64,000 nucleotides of DNA from assembly GCF_004135285.1 (NCBI RefSeq), contig NZ_CP035494.1, forward strand, positions 496,001 through 560,000, in the 5' to 3' direction. The notes beneath the pieces were generated by a model that ran no database searches, was not told the DNA's origin, and saw nothing but the letters and a program-made list of their open reading frames with translations. A program made the translations under genes and the position numbers. The number at the start of each line of letters is the position of its first letter. Position 1 is the stretch's first letter. Below, in pieces: positions 47,910 through 56,718 of this stretch. Source of the stretch: Microbacterium protaetiae (lineage in GTDB: Bacteria > Actinomycetota > Actinomycetes > Actinomycetales > Microbacteriaceae).

Positions 47910-49073
47910 TCAGGCGTTGGCCAGCTCGGCGGCCTTGTCGGCGCCTTCGTCCATGCTCGAAGCCAAGGTCACCAGCGGGTGGTTCGCACCGGCGAGAATG
48001 GCCCGGCCCTCTTCGACCTGGTTGCCGTCGAGGCGCACGACCAGCGGCTTGGTGGCGGCATCCCCGAGAATCTCCAGCGCCTTGACGATGCCTTCGGCCA
48101 CGGCCACGCACGAGGTGATGCCGCCGAACACGTTGACGAAGACGCTCTTGACCTGCGCGTCGCCCAGGATCACGTCGAGGCCCGCGGCCATGACGGTGGC
48201 CGAGGCCCCGCCGCCGATGTCGAGGAAGTTGGCCGGCTTCACGCCGCCGTGCTTCTCGCCGGCGTACGCGACGACGTCGAGCGTGGACATGACCAAGCCC
48301 GCACCGTTGCCGATGATGCCGACCTGGCCGTCGAGCTTCACATAGTTGAGGTCGTGCTGCTTGGCCTTGGCCTCGAGCGGGTCAGCGGCCGACTTGTCTT
48401 CGAGCGCCTCGTGGTTCGGGTGACGGAACGACGCATTGTCGTCGAGCGACACCTTGCCGTCGAGGGCGATGATGTCACCCTCTTCGGTCTGCACGAGCGG
48501 GTTCACCTCGACGAGCGTGGCGTCCTCACCCTTGTACACGTTGTAGAGCTTGACGAACACCTCGGCCACCTTCGGGGCCAGATCGGCGTCGAAGCCGGCA
48601 GCCTGGGCGATCTCGAGCGCCTTCGCCTGGTCGATGCCGGTGAGCGGGTCGACCTCGACGCGCGCGAGCGCCTCGGGCTTCTCGACGGCGAGCTGCTCGA
48701 TCTCCATGCCGCCCTCGACGCTGGAGAGCGACAGGTAGGAGCGGTTGGCGCGATCCAGCAGCACCGAGAAGTAGAACTCCTTCGCGATGCGGGCGCCGCC
48801 GGCGACCATCACGCGCTTGACGATGTGGCCCTTGATGTCCAGACCCAGAATGGCCTGGGCCGCCTCATACGCCTCCTCGGGCGTCTTTGCGACCTTGACG
48901 CCGCCGGCCTTTCCGCGACCGCCGGTCTTGACCTGCGCCTTGACGACGACGACCCCGCCCAGCTTCTCGGCCGCAGCCTTCACTTCTTCGGGGGTATCGG
49001 CGATGATGCCGGGAAGCACCGGCACCTCATACTGTTCGAACAGGTCTCGTGCCTGGTACTCGTAGAGATCCAC
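47910..49073 (-). CDS. sucC: Succinyl-CoA ligase, beta subunit (387 aa)
   Basis: ATP-grasp subunit. It starts [15 protein letters not shown] and contains [37 protein letters not shown] and [11 protein letters not shown]. The GTG at 49073 has an AAGGA site. A 14-bp palindrome at 49120-49133 lies about 50 bases upstream and matches the icd palindrome, which suggests joint TCA-cycle control. Confidence 0.97.
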   Translation of the reverse strand: MDLYEYQARDLFEQYEVPVLPGIIADTPEEVKAAAEKLGGVVVVKAQVKTGGRGKAGGVKVAKTPEEAYEAAQAILGLDIKGHIVKRVMVAGGARIAKEFYFSVLLDRANRSYLSLSSVEGGMEIEQLAVEKPEALARVEVDPLTGIDQAKALEIAQAAGFDADLAPKVAEVFVKLYNVYKGEDATLVEVNPLVQTEEGDIIALDGKVSLDDNASFRHPNHEALEDKSAADPLEAKAKQHDLNYVKLDGQVGIIGNGAGLVMSTLDVVAYAGEKHGGVKPANFLDIGGGASATVMAAGLDVILGDAQVKSVFVNVFGGITSCVAVAEGIVKALEILGDAATKPLVVRLDGNQVEEGRAILAGANHPLVTLASSMDEGADKAAELANA

Positions 49074-49119
49074 TGCAATCCTTCGTTGGGACGAATGTGG
49101 GGTGATGAGGCGAAAAACG

Positions 49120-49133
49120 TCTCGACGTCGAGA
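49120..49133 (-). promoter_or_regulatory. Palindrome TCTCGACGTCGAGA upstream of sucC
   Basis: A perfect 14-bp palindrome. With the icd site it fits TCTYGAYRTCGAGA, and the flanking T after GAGA is shared too. Confidence 0.65.
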
Positions 49134-49245
49134 TAAATCGACCGATCCCCCAGCCTACTACCGGTGCCTGAGAGCCCCCGTGCATCCTTACCCTGCGGGG
49201 ACGGCATCCCTGGAATGGATGCCGCGGGCCGGGCGGTCTCACGAC

Positions 49246-49251
49246 TAATCT
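49246..49251 (+). promoter_or_regulatory. Leaderless -10 box TAATCT
   Basis: TAATCT lies 6 bases before the ATG at 49258. Confidence 0.5.
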
Positions 49252-49257
49252 CGGAAC

Positions 49258-49923
49258 ATGAGCACCTCTTCGCGCACCGCCGTCATGGCCGCGGCGCTCG
49301 ACCTGTTCGACCGGCAGGGCTTCGAGGCCACCTCGGTCGAGCAGATAGCGAAGGCCGCCGGGGTGTCGCGGTCGACGTTCTTCCGACAGTTCGGTGGCAA
49401 AGACGATGTCGTCTTCGCCGATCACGAACTGCTGCTGGACATGCTGCGCGAATACCTCGGCAAACCCCACGACGACCCGTGGCTTGCGGTGCGGGATGCC
49501 TGTATCAAGGTGTTTCGGCACTTCGCCGCCGACCCCGACCTGGCGCGGCGGCGGTACGCCGTCGTGCGCCAGGTGCCGGCGCTGCGCGAACGTGAGATCG
49601 TCACGGTGTTCCGCTACGAACGGCTGTTCGACGAGTATCTGCGCGACGCGTTGCCCGGTCTTGATCCGGTGGACGCGGTCAGCTTCGCCGCGGTCGTCAC
49701 CGCCATCCACAACCATGTGCTGCGGCGGCTGATCCGCGGCACCAAGCGTGTGCCGGTCTCGGTCCTCAGTGCCGCCCTCGACGAGGCGCTGCGCCGCTTC
49801 GGCGTGCTCGGCACCGCGGCCGCTCCGGCCTCCGACGATGTCGTGGTCGCCGTCTTTCCGCGCCGGATGCCGGTGGCCGAGGTCGCACGCCGGCTGCGCG
49901 CCGACCTGCCCGGGGCATCGTGA
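49258..49923 (+). CDS. TetR-family transcriptional regulator (221 aa)
   Basis: N-terminal HTH (about residues 25-45): ATSVEQIAKAAGVSRSTFFR and QFGGKDDVV, the standard TetR motif. The C-terminal ligand domain is unassigned. It is divergent from sucC and converges with a second TetR gene, 6 bases apart at their 3' ends. Target unknown. Confidence 0.88.
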   Translation: MSTSSRTAVMAAALDLFDRQGFEATSVEQIAKAAGVSRSTFFRQFGGKDDVVFADHELLLDMLREYLGKPHDDPWLAVRDACIKVFRHFAADPDLARRRYAVVRQVPALREREIVTVFRYERLFDEYLRDALPGLDPVDAVSFAAVVTAIHNHVLRRLIRGTKRVPVSVLSAALDEALRRFGVLGTAAAPASDDVVVAVFPRRMPVAEVARRLRADLPGAS

Positions 49924-49929
49924 GCTCTC

Positions 49930-50529
49930 TCACCCGCGCCGGCTCGCGGCATCCGGTCTGCTGATTCCTGCCAGAAAAAGATCCGTGAGCTGCTCGGCCA
50001 CCTGCGTCTTGCTCTCGGGACCCTCGGGCGAATACCACTGCGACAGGTAGTGCACGTCGCTGAAGAAGTGGGCAACCAGCACCGCGGTGGGAATGTCGGT
50101 GCGCCACAGACCCTGCGCCTGGCCTTGCTCGATGAGCGCGACGAACGCGTCGTGATATGCGCGCCGGCGCCGGGTGACCTCATGCTGCCGAGAGGCCGAG
50201 ACCAGGTGCGCGCTGCGAAAGAACACGGTGGCCGCCGGCAGATCGTCGATCGAGGTCTCGATGACGTCGACGCAGGCCGCGCGCAGCACCTGATCGATGT
50301 CGCCGCCCGCAGTGATGATCGCGTCGAGCCGCGTCTTCTGCAGTGACAGCAGCCGATCGTAGATGCCGAACAGCAGGTCGTCCTTCGACTCGAAGTAGTG
50401 GTACATCGCGCCCTTGGTGACGCCGGCCGCCTCGACGATCTGCTGCACGCTCGTGCTGGCATAGCCCTGCACCGCGAAAAGCTCGACCGCAGCGCGCGTG
50501 ACGTCGTCTGCGACGTGGGAGTCCTTCAT
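49930..50529 (-). CDS. TetR-family transcriptional regulator (199 aa)
   Basis: The HTH is ASTSVQQIVEAAGVTKGAMY followed by HYFESKDDLL. The C-terminal domain resembles KstR2/FadR-like TetR proteins that sense acyl-CoA (TAVLVAHFFSDVHYLSQWY). The short-chain dehydrogenase gene upstream in the same direction could be a partner, but a ~300-bp repeat array separates them. Confidence 0.87.
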   Translation of the reverse strand: MKDSHVADDVTRAAVELFAVQGYASTSVQQIVEAAGVTKGAMYHYFESKDDLLFGIYDRLLSLQKTRLDAIITAGGDIDQVLRAACVDVIETSIDDLPAATVFFRSAHLVSASRQHEVTRRRRAYHDAFVALIEQGQAQGLWRTDIPTAVLVAHFFSDVHYLSQWYSPEGPESKTQVAEQLTDLFLAGISRPDAASRRG

Positions 50530-50590
50530 GGCGTCAATCCTTTCGCACTGCGCGGGCGCTCGCGCTCACGCTCATGCTCATGCTCATGCT

Positions 50591-50810
50591 CACGCTCACA
50601 CACGCTCACGCTCACGCACGCTCACCCGCTCACACACGCCCACTCGCTCACGCTCACGCTTACCCTCACGCACGCTCACGCTCACGCACGCCCACTCGCT
50701 CACGCTCACACACGCTCACGCTCACGCACGCTCACCCGCTCACACACGCCCACTCGCTCACGCTCACGCTTACCCTCACGCACGCTCACGCTCACGCACG
50801 CCCACTCGCT
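50591..50810. repeat. Repeat array C: two exact 110-bp copies of a CACGCTCACG sequence
   Basis: Bases 50591-50700 and 50701-50810 are identical. Inside, short CACGCTCAC/CCCACTCGCT elements repeat, and similar sequence continues on both sides (50555-50835). Exact identity implies recent slippage or recombination. No gene is supported between 50530 and 50839. Confidence 0.93.
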
Positions 50811-50839
50811 CACGCTCACGCACGCTCACGCGCTCGCGC

Positions 50840-51583
50840 TTACGCGAGGGGGCGGATGCCTGACCCGCCGTCGATCGGCAGCGCGTGGCCGGTGATCCAC
50901 GCGGCATCCGCCGACAGCAGGAACGCGACGGGCCCGGCGACATCGGCCGGTTCCCCGAGCCGCTTCAACGGGTAATCGTCGGCGACCTGCGCCTCGCGCC
51001 CTTCGTACAGGGCCCGCGCGAACCGCGTCTTGATGATCGCCGGCGCGACGGCGTTGACACGGACCGCGGGCGCGAGTTCGAACGCCAGTTGCATCGTCAG
51101 GTTGATCACGGCCGCCTTCGAGATGCCGTAGAAGGCGATGCCCGGGCTGGCGCCGAGGCCGGCCACCGACGCGATGTTGACGACCGATCGCGATAGTCCC
51201 GCAGCCACCGCATCGCGGGTCCAGTCGAGGGTGGCCACGACGTTCACCTCGAGGATCTTGCGGGCGGCGTCCGCGTCGACATCCACGATCGGGCCGTAGA
51301 CCGGGTTGATCCCGGTGTTGTTCACGAGGTGTTCGAGGTGTCCGTGCCGCTCGGCGATGTGTTGGTAGACCGCGGCGCGGTGCGCGGGGTCATCCGCGTG
51401 GCCGGCGATGCCCGAGGCGGCCGGACCGAGTTCAGCCACCGCGGCATCCAGGGCCTCCTGCTTGCGGCCGGTGATCACGACCGCTCCGCCTTCGTCGACC
51501 AGGCGCTTGGCCACCGCGAAGCCGATGCCGCGGCTGGAGCCGGTGATCAGCGTCACGGTGTCTGCGAAGCGGTTGAGAGCCAT
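50840..51583 (-). CDS. Short-chain dehydrogenase/reductase, 3-oxoacyl-ACP reductase-like (247 aa)
   Basis: NAD(P)-dependent Rossmann oxidoreductase. The nucleotide motif is TGSSRGIGFAVAKRL (TGxxxGIG), the next block is NNTGIN (usually NNAG), and the catalytic residues are Ser and YGISK, with the C-terminal VTGHALPIDGG-like ITGHALPIDGGSG. Substrate unknown. The ATG at 51583 has a GGAGA site; a GTG lies directly upstream. It may be regulated by the TetR protein at 49930. Confidence 0.88.
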   Translation of the reverse strand: MALNRFADTVTLITGSSRGIGFAVAKRLVDEGGAVVITGRKQEALDAAVAELGPAASGIAGHADDPAHRAAVYQHIAERHGHLEHLVNNTGINPVYGPIVDVDADAARKILEVNVVATLDWTRDAVAAGLSRSVVNIASVAGLGASPGIAFYGISKAAVINLTMQLAFELAPAVRVNAVAPAIIKTRFARALYEGREAQVADDYPLKRLGEPADVAGPVAFLLSADAAWITGHALPIDGGSGIRPLA

Positions 51584-51651
51584 CACGTCTCCTCATCGAG
51601 TCATACCGGCTGGTCGGTTTGTGTGGTTCACGCTAGCACACGCGCCCGCTC

Positions 51652-52415
51652 GCGCTGCTCGAATCCGCATCCGCTACCCCGTTCCGCATCCGCTACCTCA
51701 TTCCGCATCCGCGCCCCCATTCCGCATCCGCTACCCCATTCCGCATCCGCGCCCCCAATCCGCATCCGCGCCCCCATTCCGCATCCGCGCCCCCATTCCG
51801 CATCCGCGCCCCATTTCGACGACACCCCGCCACTCGCGCTACCCGAATCCGCACCCGCGCATGCGATTCACACCCGCGAACGCAGAATCGGATAGCGCGA
51901 GCGAATCAGCACACCGCGCCCCGTCCCTCGCGCTACCCGAATCCGCGTACGCCACCCCATTCCGCGCCCACGCGGCCCTTCAGCGTCCGCGCTCGTTTCG
52001 ACGCTCCCGCGCTCGCGCCACCGCAACCAGCATCCGCGCCCCCAATCCGCGTCCGCTACCCCAACCCGCATCCGCGCCCCGTTTCGACGACACCCCACCA
52101 CTCGCGCTACCCGAATCCGCATCCGCGCATGCGATTCACACCCGCGAACGCAGAACCGGATAGCGCGACCTGAACGACACCCCTCGCACCGTCCCCCGCG
52201 CCACCGCAATCAGCATCCGCGCCCCCAATCCGCATCCGCTACCCCATTTCGCACCCGCGCCTCGTTTCGACGACACCCCTCCGCTCGCGCTACCCGAATC
52301 CGCATCCGCGCATGCGATTTACACCCGCGAACGCAGAACCGGATAGCGCGAGCAAATCAGCACGCCGCACCCCGTCCCCCACGAACGCGGAATCGGGTAG
52401 CGCGAGTGAATCCGA
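51652..52415. repeat. Repeat array A(iii): 19-bp CCGCTACCCCATTCCGCAT units and inverted copies
   Basis: From 51665 to about 51810 seven 19-base units follow in strict register. Three larger blocks follow, each with GCTACCCGAATCCGCAYCCG and then the inverted CGCGAACGCAGAAYCGGATA. It is the same family as the arrays at 15519 and 17195, more than 33 kb away. No gene is supported between 51584 and 52456. Confidence 0.9.
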
Positions 52416-52456
52416 GGGGTGGATGCCGCGACCCGACATGTCTGCGAGCGTCGCCT

Positions 52457-52540
52457 CGCACCGGCGTCACGCGCACGCCGCCCCGCGCCGGCGTCACTCG
52501 CACCCCGCCCCGCACCGGCGTCACGCGCACCCCGCCCCGC
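52457..52540. repeat. Three copies of a 27-bp CGCACCGGCGTCACGCGCAC repeat
   Basis: Units begin at 52457, 52484 and 52511 with few differences. They lie just downstream of the ligase gene, with no open frame of interest. Confidence 0.75.
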
Positions 52541-52626
52541 GGCCGTCGTCACCGCCACCGCCGTGCCGTCCGCCATCGCCGTCCCGGCTGCCACGCCGTG
52601 CCGGCCGCCACCGGCGCGGCTGGCCG

Positions 52627-53688
52627 TCACCGCCCCGGAAGAATCGCCGACAGCCGAAAGTCGGTGGCCTCTTCCAGCTGATCGAACGTGCATGAGCGCG
52701 GGTCACGGTCGGGACGCCAGCGGCGAAAGCTCGGAATGTGGCGAAAACGATCGCCTTCCATGTGGTCATAGGCCACCTCGACGACGAGTTCGGGGCGCAG
52801 CGGCACGAACGAGAGGTCCTTGCCGGCGTTCCACCTGCTCACCGCGCCCGGGCGCCGCTGATCACCGGCCTCGTGCTCTGCCCACCTACCCCAGGGATGC
52901 TGCGCCAGATCGACGTCACGGTACGGCGCGAGCTCATCGAGAAGGGTCTTGCGGCGCGCCATCGGAAACGAGGCGGTCACGCCGACGTGTTGCAGCTGCC
53001 CGTCGTCGCTGTACAGGCCCAGCAGCAGCGAGCCGACCACATCGCCGGTCTTGTGCCAGCGGAATCCGGCGACGACGCAGTCGGCGGTGCGTTCGTGCTT
53101 GATCTTGAACATGCTGCGCTTGCCCGGCTGGTACGTGCCCTCAAGCGGCTTGGCCACGACGCCGTCGAGCCCCGCACCCTCGAAGCTGTCGAACCACTCC
53201 CGCGCCTGCTGAAGGTCGGCGGTCGACGGTGTGACGAAGATCGGGTCGGCGGCATCCCCCAGTGCTTCGACCAGACGCGCACGGCGCTGCCCGAAGGGCT
53301 GCGGCATGAGGTCGAGATCGTCGAGAGCGAGCAGGTCGAACCCGATGAACGAGGCGGGTGTCTGTGCGGCCAGCAGTCGAACCCTGCTGTCGGCCGGGTG
53401 AATGCGCTGCTGCAGCGCCTCGAAATCGAGGTGGTCGTCGGTGGCCACGACGATCTCTCCGTCGATGACGCAACGCGTTGGCGTGTGCGCTTTGAGCGCG
53501 TCGACGAGTTCGGGAAAGTACCGGGTCAGCGGCCGTTCGTTGCGGCTGCCGAGCACGACCTCGTCACCGTCTCGGAAGACGATGGTGCGGAAACCGTCCC
53601 ACTTGGGCTCGGCGTGCCCGAGATCGGGGATCTCCTTGACCGACTTGGCGAGCATCGGTGCGACGGGTGGCATGACGGGCAGCTGCAT
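52627..53688 (-). CDS. ATP-dependent DNA ligase (LigC/LigD-ligase type, 353 aa)
   Basis: Seals nicks with ATP. The adenylation lysine is Lys29 in EPKWDGFR. Further motifs are DGEIVV, GLDGVVAKPL and the OB-fold part RPELVVEVAYDHMEG. It is a stand-alone ligase like mycobacterial LigC rather than the NAD-dependent replicative LigA. It is the last of three genes (LigD-type polymerase, F420-type protein, ligase) that are tightly spaced, which suggests a split non-homologous end-joining set. No ku gene is in the window. Confidence 0.93.
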   Translation of the reverse strand: MQLPVMPPVAPMLAKSVKEIPDLGHAEPKWDGFRTIVFRDGDEVVLGSRNERPLTRYFPELVDALKAHTPTRCVIDGEIVVATDDHLDFEALQQRIHPADSRVRLLAAQTPASFIGFDLLALDDLDLMPQPFGQRRARLVEALGDAADPIFVTPSTADLQQAREWFDSFEGAGLDGVVAKPLEGTYQPGKRSMFKIKHERTADCVVAGFRWHKTGDVVGSLLLGLYSDDGQLQHVGVTASFPMARRKTLLDELAPYRDVDLAQHPWGRWAEHEAGDQRRPGAVSRWNAGKDLSFVPLRPELVVEVAYDHMEGDRFRHIPSFRRWRPDRDPRSCTFDQLEEATDFRLSAILPGR

Positions 53689-53691
53689 GGC

Positions 53692-54159
53692 TCAATCTTT
53701 CGTGCGCGGCGGGGTGAACTCGACGAGCGGGATGAACGCGTCTGCGCCGGCTGCGGCATCCATCGCCCCCTTCAGATGTTTCCAGGCGACGGGATGCTGC
53801 GCTGCATACCGCTGCAGAGCTGTGGTCGACTCATCCCGGTCGAGAAGACGCACGTGCGCACGCACCCGCCGCGCCCGCCCGGTGCTGAGGTAGGCGACGG
53901 AGTTGGCCCCGAGATTGCGGTACCACTGGGCCTTCGTGCCGAATCCCGACGCGACCACGATGCGGTTGCGAGTGCGCTCGGCCACCTCGACGACGACGAA
54001 ACGCGGCTCGCGCGAGACGCGACCAAGGTGTTCGATCATGACCAGGCGCGTGCCGAACAGCCACCCGAAGCCGGCGCGATACAGGGCGATAGGCGCACGC
54101 ACGAGCCACTGCGTGCCTAACAGCGCGGCGATCGCCCGGTCGATGCGCGATGCCCTCAT
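53692..54159 (-). CDS. Deazaflavin-dependent nitroreductase-family protein (155 aa)
   Basis: Second split-barrel protein of the F420/Ddn-like family in the window. LFGTRLVMIEHLGRVSREPRF and IVVASGFGTKAQWYRNLGAN are its cofactor-side blocks. The ATG overlaps the stop of the LigD-polymerase gene (ATGA) and has an AAGGAGGA site, and the next gene (ligase) starts 3 bases after its stop. Its place inside a DNA end-joining operon is unexpected. The substrate is unknown. Confidence 0.86.
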   Translation of the reverse strand: MRASRIDRAIAALLGTQWLVRAPIALYRAGFGWLFGTRLVMIEHLGRVSREPRFVVVEVAERTRNRIVVASGFGTKAQWYRNLGANSVAYLSTGRARRVRAHVRLLDRDESTTALQRYAAQHPVAWKHLKGAMDAAAGADAFIPLVEFTPPRTKD

Positions 54160-55181
54160 CAGTCCTCCTTGCGCGTCCGGCTCGGCTGCACCCGGGGCGG
54201 CTCGCCCGGCATCTTCGGAAACTCCGGTGGGAAGGGAAGTTCGCCCAGTCCGTCGTCGAGGTCGCGCTGCCACCACTCCAGGAGCGTGTCGATCCGGCCC
54301 GGTTTCGCGGCCAGCTGACGCCACGGATCGCCCACCTCGGCAAGCCGCCGCGGAATCGTGCGCACCGTGAACGAGGCGGGGTCGACGTCGGTCAGTTCGT
54401 TCCACGTCACCGGCGTCGACACGGTGGCCGCGGGCAGGGCGCGGGGGCTGTACGCACCGGCCATGGTGCGGTCACGGTTGGCCTGGTTGAAGTCGATGAA
54501 GATGCGCGCGCCGCGCTCTTCCTTCCACCAGTCCATCGTGACCTTCTCGGGCAGGCGCCGGGCCAGCTCACGGCCGGCGGCGATGACCGCGTGCCGCACG
54601 TCGAGGAACTCGTACATCGGCTCGATCGGGCAGAACACATGCAGGCCGCGGCTGCCGCTCGTTTTCACCCAGGCATCCAGCCCCGCCTCTGCCAGCACCT
54701 CGCGCAGCGCCGGGGCCACCGCCACAGCGTCGGCGAAGTCGGTGCCCGGCTGCGGGTCGAGGTCGATGCGCAGCTCGACCGGGTGATCGGTGTCGGCGGC
54801 CAGCGACGCCCAGGGATGGAAGACGACCGTGTTCATCTGCGCGGCCCACACCGCCGCGGCGATCTCGGTGAGCACGAGCTGCGGATGCCGCCGCCCGCTG
54901 TTGTACGTCACGGTGACGCTCTCGACATAGTCGGGAGCCCCCTTGGGTGGGTTCTTCGAGAAGAACGCCTCGCCGTCGATGCCGTCGGGGAACCGCTGCA
55001 AAGAAACCGGACGGTTGCCGTTGGCGGCCAGGAACGGCTCGGCGACGGCGATGAAATATTCGGCCAACTCGCGCTTGGTGATGCCGGCATCGGGCCACAC
55101 CACCCGATCGGGACTCGACAAAGAGACCTCGCGGTCGCCGTGCGGCCCGGGCACCGTCAGTGTGATCCGCGGTGAAGCCAT
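54159..55181 (-). CDS. LigD-type polymerase/primase domain protein (340 aa)
   Basis: Stand-alone PolDom of the archaeo-eukaryotic primase superfamily used in bacterial end joining. Visible motifs are LYWPDAGITK-like VVWPDAGITKRELAEYF, MNTVVFHPW, the metal-binding RIDLDPQPG, SGSRGLHV and IFIDFNQANRDRTMAGAYSPRA. The length matches PolD proteins without ligase or nuclease domains. It heads the polymerase-F420 protein-ligase operon and has a TAGCGT box 6 bases before the ATG, so it is probably leaderless. Confidence 0.94.
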   Translation of the reverse strand: MASPRITLTVPGPHGDREVSLSSPDRVVWPDAGITKRELAEYFIAVAEPFLAANGNRPVSLQRFPDGIDGEAFFSKNPPKGAPDYVESVTVTYNSGRRHPQLVLTEIAAAVWAAQMNTVVFHPWASLAADTDHPVELRIDLDPQPGTDFADAVAVAPALREVLAEAGLDAWVKTSGSRGLHVFCPIEPMYEFLDVRHAVIAAGRELARRLPEKVTMDWWKEERGARIFIDFNQANRDRTMAGAYSPRALPAATVSTPVTWNELTDVDPASFTVRTIPRRLAEVGDPWRQLAAKPGRIDTLLEWWQRDLDDGLGELPFPPEFPKMPGEPPRVQPSRTRKED

Positions 55182-55187
55182 GCGCCA

Positions 55188-55193
55188 ACGCTA
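55188..55193 (-). promoter_or_regulatory. Leaderless -10 box TAGCGT
   Basis: TAGCGT lies 6 bases before the LigD-polymerase ATG on the minus strand. Confidence 0.55.
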
Positions 55194-55212
55194 TCGATCA
55201 GCACCGACATTC

Positions 55213-55345
55213 AACAGGGGCGGGATGCCGCAGCCCGTGCCTGTCACAACAGGGGCGGGATGCCGCAGCCCCGTGCCTGTCACAACAGGGGCGGGATGCC
55301 GCAGCCCCGTGCCTGTCACAACAGCGGCGGGATGCCACGGCTCAG
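55213..55345. repeat. Repeat array F: 36-bp unit, 3.7 copies
   Basis: AACAGGGGCGGGATGCCGCA followed by GCCCCGTGCCTGTCAC begins at 55213, 55248, 55284 and 55320. The first copy lacks one base and the last is partial, running into the MFS stop codon. There are no spacers, so it is not a CRISPR array. Confidence 0.88.
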
Positions 55346-56718
55346 TGTCCTCGCCACGGCAGCCGCCGGTCGAGCAGCACCAGCAGCAGCACCGCCACGC
55401 CCAGCCCCACCAGCACCAGCGCGGCAGCGTGCAGACCGGCGTCGGTGGCGCGCCCGGGGAAGGCGAGTGCTATCAGCGCCGAGGCGAAGATAGCGCCCAG
55501 ATAGCTCGACGTACGCAGCAGGCCCGAGGCCACGCCGATCTCATCGGAGGTGGTCTGGGTGTAGAGCGCGGCCTGATTGGCCGTGGAGTTCATGCCCATC
55601 ACGACACCGAACACGAGACTCAAGGCGACAAGAAGTACCACGTTCGTGTGGGCGCCGACGAGCGTCAAGGCCACGCCGCCGGCGATGACTGCGACAGCGC
55701 TGATCAGCAGCGGCCCACGCACCTGCGCGCGCGGTGCGATCACGGCGGCGCCGATCGCGGCGACCGCGCTCATCGGCAGCATGACCAGCCCGCTGACGCT
55801 GGCGGCAAGCCCGCGCCCCTCCTCGAGCCACTGCACATAGCCGTACAGCACCGTGTACGCGGCCATCAGGGTCAGCGCTTGGCGCAGATATGTGCGCACC
55901 AGCGGATGATTGCCCGCCAGCATCCGCAGATCGATGAAGGGATGCCGCGCGCGCAGCTCCCACCAGATCATGGCTGCCACGGCCACCGCGAATGCACCGG
56001 CGAACCACCAATTCGGATGCCGCACATCCGACAGCACCGCGATCAGGGCGATCACCGCCGCGGTGAAGAACGCCATGCCGAGCGGATCGAGAGCGCGGGC
56101 CAGCTCCCGTGCCGAACTGCGCACTCGGGGCTTGTCGGCGGGCAGCCACACCAGCGCCAGCACGATGCCGGCAAGGCCCAGCGGAATGTTCACGGCGAAC
56201 ACCGCCGGCCATCCCCACAGTCCCACCAGCAGCCCGCCCAACGGCAGGCCGAGGGCCGCCGTCACCTGGCCGGCGATCGAGATCCCCCCGAGTACTGTGC
56301 CCGGGATGCCGCTGCCCGCCGCCTCGGCACGGGATCTGATCATCGCCATCGCGGTCGGGTAGCCGGCCGCCGTGCCGATGCCGATCAGGGCCCGCGAGGC
56401 GATCAGCCAGCCGAACGAGGGCGCGAAAGTGCCGACGATGCCGGCGAGGGTCACGATCGACAGCCCGATCAGGAACACCCGACGTGCCCCGAACTGGCTC
56501 GCCAGTCGACCCATCGCCGGCTGCGCGACCGCGCTGGCGACGTAGACGGCGGCCACGAGCGTGGCCGTCTGCCCGGCGCTGACGCCGAAGCCGGTGCCGA
56601 TGGCGACCAGCGAGGTCGCGATGATCGAGGAATTGATCGGGTTGAGCGAGGTGCCCCACAGCAGCGGGGTGACGAACCTCGCCCGGAACGGACGCTCTCC
56701 GACGGCGGTCGGGGTCAA
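55342..56718 (-). CDS. MFS transporter, drug efflux type (458 aa)
   Basis: Proton-driven membrane transporter with 12-14 helices. It starts after WGTSLNPINSSIIATSLVAI, the motif D1 region of DHA2-type drug pumps, and has the loop MGRLASQFGARRVFLIGL (motif A). The TTG start at 56718 overlaps the stop of the isochorismatase-like gene, in a marR-hydrolase-MFS operon. The substrate is probably a toxic organic compound, judging from the MarR regulator. Confidence 0.88.
   Translation of the reverse strand: MTPTAVGERPFRARFVTPLLWGTSLNPINSSIIATSLVAIGTGFGVSAGQTATLVAAVYVASAVAQPAMGRLASQFGARRVFLIGLSIVTLAGIVGTFAPSFGWLIASRALIGIGTAAGYPTAMAMIRSRAEAAGSGIPGTVLGGISIAGQVTAALGLPLGGLLVGLWGWPAVFAVNIPLGLAGIVLALVWLPADKPRVRSSARELARALDPLGMAFFTAAVIALIAVLSDVRHPNWWFAGAFAVAVAAMIWWELRARHPFIDLRMLAGNHPLVRTYLRQALTLMAAYTVLYGYVQWLEEGRGLAASVSGLVMLPMSAVAAIGAAVIAPRAQVRGPLLISAVAVIAGGVALTLVGAHTNVVLLVALSLVFGVVMGMNSTANQAALYTQTTSDEIGVASGLLRTSSYLGAIFASALIALAFPGRATDAGLHAAALVLVGLGVAVLLLVLLDRRLPWRGH

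Noticed and set aside
47115..49136. 673-residue + frame over sucCD
   Set aside because: Shadow of sucD and sucC, which are certain.
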